A stretch of DNA of 64,000 nucleotides from NCBI RefSeq assembly GCF_005222845.1, contig NZ_STFZ01000012.1:1-64000 (forward strand), read 5' to 3'. Each line of letters begins with the position of its first letter. Position 1 is the first letter of the stretch. The notes under the pieces are model-generated. The model was not told the origin of the DNA. It saw nothing but the letters and a program-made list of their open reading frames with translations, and did no database searches. Shown one piece after another: positions 63,701-64,000 of the stretch. Both the position numbers and the translations under genes were made by a program. This DNA is from Rhizobium sp. FY34 (GTDB lineage: Bacteria; Pseudomonadota; Alphaproteobacteria; Rhizobiales; Rhizobiaceae).

Positions 63701-64000
63701 TGGTGCTGATCCGCCAGCGACCGGGAACGGCCAAGGTCATCTTCATGACGCTGGAAGATGAAACCGGCATTGCCAATGCCATTATCAAGCCAAAGATCTT
63801 TGCGCTTTACCGTTCAGTGGTCATGGCTGCCAGGCTCGTGCGTATCCGCGGCCTGCTGCAACGGGAAAATGAGGTGATCCATGTGATCGCCGACGTGATC
63901 GAGGACCTGACGCCCATGCTCGGCCTCCTTCACGAGGAAAAGCACCGCTTCGGGCTTTGCGAGCGGGCCGACGAGGTGCTGCGGGCCACGAAACGGCGCA
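60730..64000 (+). CDS. dnaE2: error-prone DNA polymerase III alpha subunit DnaE2 (runs off right edge)
   Basis: The translesion polymerase is open for 1090 codons without a stop at base 64000. It begins with a PHP domain ([21 protein letters not shown]), then the polymerase core: [18 protein letters not shown] sequence, the catalytic Asp391/Asp393/Asp395 in [12 protein letters not shown], and [22 protein letters not shown]. Near the end is an OB fold ([20 protein letters not shown]). The ATG overlaps the imuB stop (ATGA). It is the third gene of the SOS-controlled cassette; only a short C-terminal end is missing. Confidence 0.95.
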   Translation, partial: MTVPPEFYEIGARTNFSFLEGASHAEEMVQAAAALNRQGELAGLGIADRNTVAGVVRAHAQLRDMKEDGKLKVQPGARLVFEDATPDILAYPRNRKGWGNLCRLLSAGNLRAEKGSCLLGLNDLLEWGDDMMLALLPHRSLLEDKAGAQAFEILLPRLRRRFGPTLHLALSPDYDGRDSFAFAAFAQWASRARIPLLATNQPLYHHPDRRPLADVVTAIRTHQSVQEAGFRFAANGERYLKPASRMAAIFRRYPDAIANSTRFFDQLDFSLHELRHHYPEEKVNGETPSETLERLTYEGARARFGGEIPQKLRLQIDEELQLIREKDYARYFLTVRNIMEFARSQEILCQGRGSAANSTVCYCLRITDVDPRKSSLLFARFLSTERDEPPDIDVDFEHERREEVIQFIYRTYGREHAGLAAAVTSYRTRSAGREVAKAFGLSEDVQTALSATIWGWSADGLSEREAKNAGLDTDDPTTKRVLAYARQLMDFPRHLTQHVGGFVITRDRLDEVVPIMPTAMAGRFMIEWNKDDLDTLGILKVDILALGMLTCLAKAFRLLKQHYGLEKDLAGILADHRSDVYDMICRADTLGVFQIESRAQMSMLPRLRPREFYDLVIEVAIVRPGPIQGDMVHPYLKRREDQRNNRPFSYPSEELKLVLERTLGVPLFQEQAMQIAITAAEFSPSEADLLRRAMATFRRTGTIHHFRDKMVSNMIRRGYAPEFATRCFSQIEGFGEYGFPESHAASFALLVYVSCWFKALYPDVFLTAILNAQPMGFYAPAQLVRDAREHGIEVLPVDVNFSDWDAALEAGQGFDPCRMADQHRSMRGVIRSSHSVRLGLRLVKGLEERDIRDRLVFHRGSGYHSIRDLWLRSGLTRATIERLAEADCFRSMGLDRRRALWEVRALDARNASESLPLFAQAGHEDLQIEPEMELPEMPPGEQVIEDYRSLTLSLKAHPVTFLRRELASRAIVLASTLRTAPKNRRVDIAGLVLIRQRPGTAKVIFMTLEDETGIANAIIKPKIFALYRSVVMAARLVRIRGLLQRENEVIHVIADVIEDLTPMLGLLHEEKHRFGLCERADEVLRATKRR

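Overview
The window looks like chromosomal DNA from an alphaproteobacterium of the order Rhizobiales, most likely Rhizobiaceae (Rhizobium/Agrobacterium group). The basis is high GC with compact operons, a large NAD-dependent glutamate dehydrogenase, a GAAC-N7-GAAC SOS box before an imuA-imuB-dnaE2 cassette, a TTAA-N7-TTAA CtrA-type box, a RIME-like rhizobial intergenic repeat and a rhizobial aminoacyl-carrier-protein locus. No rRNA, tRNA, CRISPR array, insertion sequence or prophage was seen.

Layout. 0.4-8.1 kb: a long-form SAICAR synthase, then a TetR regulator with a three-gene RND efflux operon (adaptor, permease, outer-membrane lipoprotein), closed by a strong shared terminator. 8.1-11 kb: elongation factor P on the minus strand, diverging from its modification genes epmA and epmB. 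11.3-19.9 kb: an operon built round an amino acid:[carrier protein] ligase (SerRS-like), its small carrier protein, an acyl-CoA-dehydrogenase-like enzyme, a DUF1839 protein, a GH2 beta-mannosidase-like protein and a three-domain pseudoenzyme. 20-25 kb: small genes, then a lysine/pipecolate catabolism module (LysR, AmaA-like oxidase, AmaB-like dehydrogenase). 24.9-26.6 kb: a RelBE/ParDE-type toxin-antitoxin pair and a P1-family peptidase. 26.6-30.4 kb: a minus-strand arsenic operon arsR-acr3-arsC-arsH-MFS.

30.6-36.3 kb is the most interesting part: a diffusible-signal-factor (DSF) type quorum-sensing locus. An RpfF-family synthase converges on an RpfC-like hybrid kinase, which overlaps a response regulator. 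The gene order matches the Xanthomonas rpfF > < rpfC < rpfG layout, but the regulator is REC-PAS-GGDEF-EAL instead of the REC-HD-GYP of RpfG. A CtrA-type box precedes rpfF, and a perfect 9-bp inverted repeat precedes the regulator-kinase operon.

36.6-43.5 kb: housekeeping genes (SdhAF4, HtpX, an RsmB-family methyltransferase, a heparinase II/III-like protein, PurH). 43.5-43.75 kb: a RIME-like repeat. 43.75-57.6 kb: a UMF1-type transporter with the large GDH, pyridoxal kinase, carbonic anhydrase, a lytic transglycosylase, asd, leuB, leuD (with a hairpin that would bury its ribosome-binding site), and a CitE-like lyase with a DUF1737 protein. 57.7-64 kb: a small zinc protease, then the SOS mutasome imuA-imuB-dnaE2, with dnaE2 still open at the right edge.

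Starts were chosen by eye from ribosome-binding sites, signal peptides and overlaps. Family assignments are from sequence recognition; no database search was run.
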